A stretch of 64,000 bases of DNA from JAEUHO01 sp046350655. Its GTDB lineage: Bacteria; Planctomycetota; PLA2; JAEUHO01. Shown piece by piece: positions 61,946-64,000 of the stretch. Under the pieces are notes generated by a model that had not been told where the DNA came from, did not search any database, and worked only from the letters and a program-made list of their open reading frames with translations. A program made the translations under genes and the position numbers. The stretch is taken from NCBI GenBank assembly GCA_046350655.1, contig JAXMAB010000004.1, positions 372,001 to 436,000 on the forward strand, read 5' to 3'. The number at the start of each line of letters is the position of its first letter. Within the stretch, counting starts at the first letter, position 1.

Positions 61946-63301
61946 TCATCGCGGCGCGCGGGCGCGGGCCTCGTCGTCCATCGTCAGCTGGTCGAGGAAG
62001 CCCGACGCGGCGGCGCGGGCCGCGGCGTCGGCGGTCGTGGCGACGACGCGGCGCAGCGCGGGCTCGAGGAAGCGCCCGCCGAGCGCGAGGACGCGGTCAC
62101 GGGCGGCGGCCGCGGCGGCGGCGTCCGGCGCGCCCTCGCCGGCGGCGCGGTGGAGCGCCGCGAGCGCGGCCTCGAGCGCGGCGACGCGAGCCGGGGCGAG
62201 CACCTCGACGCGGCCGAGCAGCACGCGCACCACGCGATCGGGGGTCGGGTCGATGCGCAGGGGGAGCAGGTCGTCGACGAGCGGTCGGGGCACGACGTAG
62301 AGCACGCGGAGGCCGTCCGTCGCGAACCACGAGCGCGACCACGTCGCGAGCATGGCGCGCGCCTCGTCGACGTGGAGGCCCTGCCCGACGAGCACCTTCA
62401 GGAGGTCGCCGCGCAGTCCCTCGGAGCCGCCCGCCGGCCACGCCTCGAACGCGCGGTGGCCGAGCAGGCCGCGTTCGGCGCCCGCGGTCGCGCCCGCCGC
62501 GAGGTCGCACACGACGGCGTGGCGGCCTCGCGTACCCCCGCCCTCGACCTCGATCGCCACGGCCCGCGCGACCGGGTGCGACGCCCCGTTCGCGAACGCG
62601 AGCCGGCCCGCGTCGTCCGCGGTGGCGGCGATCGAGAGCGTGAACGTGCCGAGGCCGCGATAGAAGAGGAAGTGCTCGGCCTCGACCGGCCCGAGACGCG
62701 CGGGCGCCTCGCGGGGCCGCGTGCGGACCCACGCCGCGTCCACGTCGCGGGCGAAGGCCCACGGGTCGTCCGCGGCGACCGCGGGCACCTCGGCGGGGCG
62801 GGGCTCGGTGCGCGGCAGGAGGTCGACGTCCCAGTCGAGGAACGAGCGCGGCACCGTGCGCAGGTCGAGCCGGCCGGCGCCGGCCTCGCCCTCGGGCGGG
62901 CCGAACGTGTCGGTGACGGGGAACCACTGCGAGATCAGGCCGCCGACGAAGTCCACGCGCACGCGCGCGCGGCGCGGCGTCTTCGTGTGGAAGTAGAGGA
63001 CCGGCGTCTCCATCTTCTGCGTGACGTGGTTCGCGGCGCGCTCGAGGCCCTTGTAGCCCTGGGCGCGGAGCGGGCACGCGCGGATCTTCACGCGGTCGTA
63101 GACGAACGCCGGGAGCGCCTCCTCCTCGTGGTGCAGGCCCTCGAGCCCGACGCCGTCGGCGCCGGCGACGCTCGTGAACGTGCCCCACTCGTGGACGACG
63201 AACGGGTCGGCGGGGGCGTCGCTCGCGCGCACGCGCGCGGCGGGCGCCGCGGCGCCCGCGAGGACGAGGCTCGCGGCCAGGAACCGACGGACGTGACGCA
63301 T
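61946..63301 (-). CDS. Secreted 'VHEWGTFTSV' protein of unknown function
   Basis: 451 residues from ATG 63301 with GGAGG upstream. Signal peptide about 1-26. The mature protein opens with DPFVVHEWGTFTSVAGADG and LEGLHHEEEALPAFVYDRV, a hallmark of a secreted family common in planctomycetes and verrucomicrobia with no known function. Other conserved parts are KMETPVLYFHTKTPRRARVR, GLISQWFPVT, and HFLFYRGLGTF. A helical Ala-rich C-terminal region (about 360-451) follows. It lies 20 bp before the ECF sigma gene on the same strand, so it may be part of, or regulated with, the sigma/FecR unit. Confidence 0.75.
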   Translation of the reverse strand: MRHVRRFLAASLVLAGAAAPAARVRASDAPADPFVVHEWGTFTSVAGADGVGLEGLHHEEEALPAFVYDRVKIRACPLRAQGYKGLERAANHVTQKMETPVLYFHTKTPRRARVRVDFVGGLISQWFPVTDTFGPPEGEAGAGRLDLRTVPRSFLDWDVDLLPRTEPRPAEVPAVAADDPWAFARDVDAAWVRTRPREAPARLGPVEAEHFLFYRGLGTFTLSIAATADDAGRLAFANGASHPVARAVAIEVEGGGTRGRHAVVCDLAAGATAGAERGLLGHRAFEAWPAGGSEGLRGDLLKVLVGQGLHVDEARAMLATWSRSWFATDGLRVLYVVPRPLVDDLLPLRIDPTPDRVVRVLLGRVEVLAPARVAALEAALAALHRAAGEGAPDAAAAAAARDRVLALGGRFLEPALRRVVATTADAAARAAASGFLDQLTMDDEARARAPR

Positions 63302-63463
63302 GGGACCTCCGGGGCCGCCGCCGCGATCGGGCGGGTGGGCCGCGTTTCCTCGCGGAAACCGGAGGAGGACGCGTTTCGCCGGCCGGCGTTAGCCGCGCGC
63401 CCGCGGGGTGCGGTACGCTTCGACGTCGATCGGTCCCGTGGGGGGCCGACCCGGAGGCTCCCC

Positions 63464-64000
63464 GTGCCGGACGCTCCGAACCGCCGCTCCGTCCTCCGTT
63501 GGGCCGCGCTCGGCGCGGCGGGCCTCGCCGGGTGCCGCGCGCGCGGCCTCGATCCCGCGAAGGGCGCGCTGCCGCTCGCGTCGGGGACCGTCGTCACGCC
63601 GCCGGCGCCCGCGCCGACGCGGATGCCGACGGCGTTCGTCGGGCACGGCTCGCCGATGACCATGGTCGACCCCGTCGCCGGCGCGCCGTGGGCGCGTTGG
63701 GGCCAGGCGATGCCGCGCCCCCGCGCGATCCTCGTCGTGTCGGCGCACTGGGAGCAGCACCCGTTCACCCTGGGCGCCACGACGACGGTCCCGCTCCTCT
63801 ACGACTTCTTCGGGTTCCCCGACGAGCTCTACGAGGTCAAGTACCCCGCGCCCGGCGCGCCCGCGCTCGCCGACCAGGTCGAGCGCCTCGTCCGCCCCGT
63901 CTACCAGACCGACCGCGAACCCGAGCGCGCCCTCGACCACGGCGCGTTCGCGCCGCTCGTGTGGCTCTACCCGAAGGCCGACGTGCCGGTCCTCCAGATG
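63464..64000 (+). CDS. Exported DODA/LigB-type extradiol dioxygenase, N-terminal part
   Basis: 179 codons are inside the window; the C-terminus is cut by the right edge. GTG 63464 has CCGGAGG seven bases before it and a TACGCT box at 63414-63419. The start NRRSVLRWAALGAAGLAGC combines twin Arg and a lipobox Cys (about residue 24). The catalytic domain follows: PTAFVGHGSPM, ILVVSAHWEQHPF, LLYDFFGFPDELYEVKYPAP and DHGAFAPLVWLYPKADVPVL, matching 4,5-DOPA extradiol dioxygenases with their zinc or iron His residues. The family is normally cytoplasmic; export is unusual. The substrate is an aromatic diol, unidentified. Confidence 0.85.
   Translation, partial: MPDAPNRRSVLRWAALGAAGLAGCRARGLDPAKGALPLASGTVVTPPAPAPTRMPTAFVGHGSPMTMVDPVAGAPWARWGQAMPRPRAILVVSAHWEQHPFTLGATTTVPLLYDFFGFPDELYEVKYPAPGAPALADQVERLVRPVYQTDREPERALDHGAFAPLVWLYPKADVPVLQM

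Overview
The window is one strand-mixed stretch of very GC-rich chromosome (by eye well over 70% G+C, with almost every third codon position G or C). It holds about 51 protein genes and one tRNA gene. I see no insertion sequence, phage or CRISPR array. Two Ser/Thr kinases, three secreted TPR-CHAT proteins, an FHA-GAF-sigma54 activator, a DUF4846 protein, a 'VHEWGTF' secreted protein, tandem secretin-like proteins and many signal peptides followed by Pro/Ala-rich linkers suggest a high-GC planctomycete. A myxobacterium is the second choice. This is inferred from gene content only.

Layout. 1-6 kb: ABC ATPase fragment, cytochrome P460-like protein, membrane dipeptidase and two tandem secretin-like paralogues. 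6-10 kb: HtpX, methyltransferase, exported pyroglutamyl peptidase, CinA/MoaB-like protein, then repeat-rich DNA ending in the terminator of tRNA-Ala(CGC). 10-17.5 kb: divergent phosphoglycerate kinase, archease, MlaF-like ATPase, secreted metallopeptidase, CvpA, SPFH-SHOCT protein and a lipoprotein. 17.6-23.4 kb: a NifB-like protein without its cluster cysteines, a membrane protein, a HEAT-VWA protein, a site-2 protease and a secreted protein. 24-31.5 kb: aldehyde dehydrogenase, membrane and coiled-coil proteins, a kinase, a 33-bp hairpin array and a DsrE/sigma54-activator pair. 32-38.3 kb: a redox cluster with a candidate selenoprotein, a Bcp peroxiredoxin lipoprotein and a TPR protein, then a kinase-RDD fusion, a CDGSH ferredoxin-like protein and a PaiB homologue. 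38.3-52.7 kb: a dynamin-like GTPase divergent from two overlapping TPR-CHAT genes, SDR and Old Yellow Enzyme genes, and a third TPR-CHAT gene. 53-64 kb: CHASE2 adenylate cyclase, M48 peptidase, two glycosyltransferases, DUF4846 protein, an ECF sigma/FecR pair, a VHEWGTF protein and an exported LigB-type dioxygenase cut by the right edge.

The most unusual observations are: (1) an in-frame UGA directly after a signal peptide ending in Cys, followed by a perfect hairpin at the spacing of a bacterial SECIS element (32.0-32.8 kb); (2) the NifB/NifX-like protein with no radical-SAM cysteines; (3) three secreted caspase-like TPR-CHAT proteins, one a mosaic, opposite a dynamin-like GTPase; (4) several families of dispersed hairpin repeats, including a GCGAGGCCCG palindrome seen in many intergenic spaces; (5) repeated TANNNT boxes 6-10 nt before start codons that lack a Shine-Dalgarno sequence, which suggests leaderless mRNAs; and (6) a FecR gene split at a (CG)9 tract.
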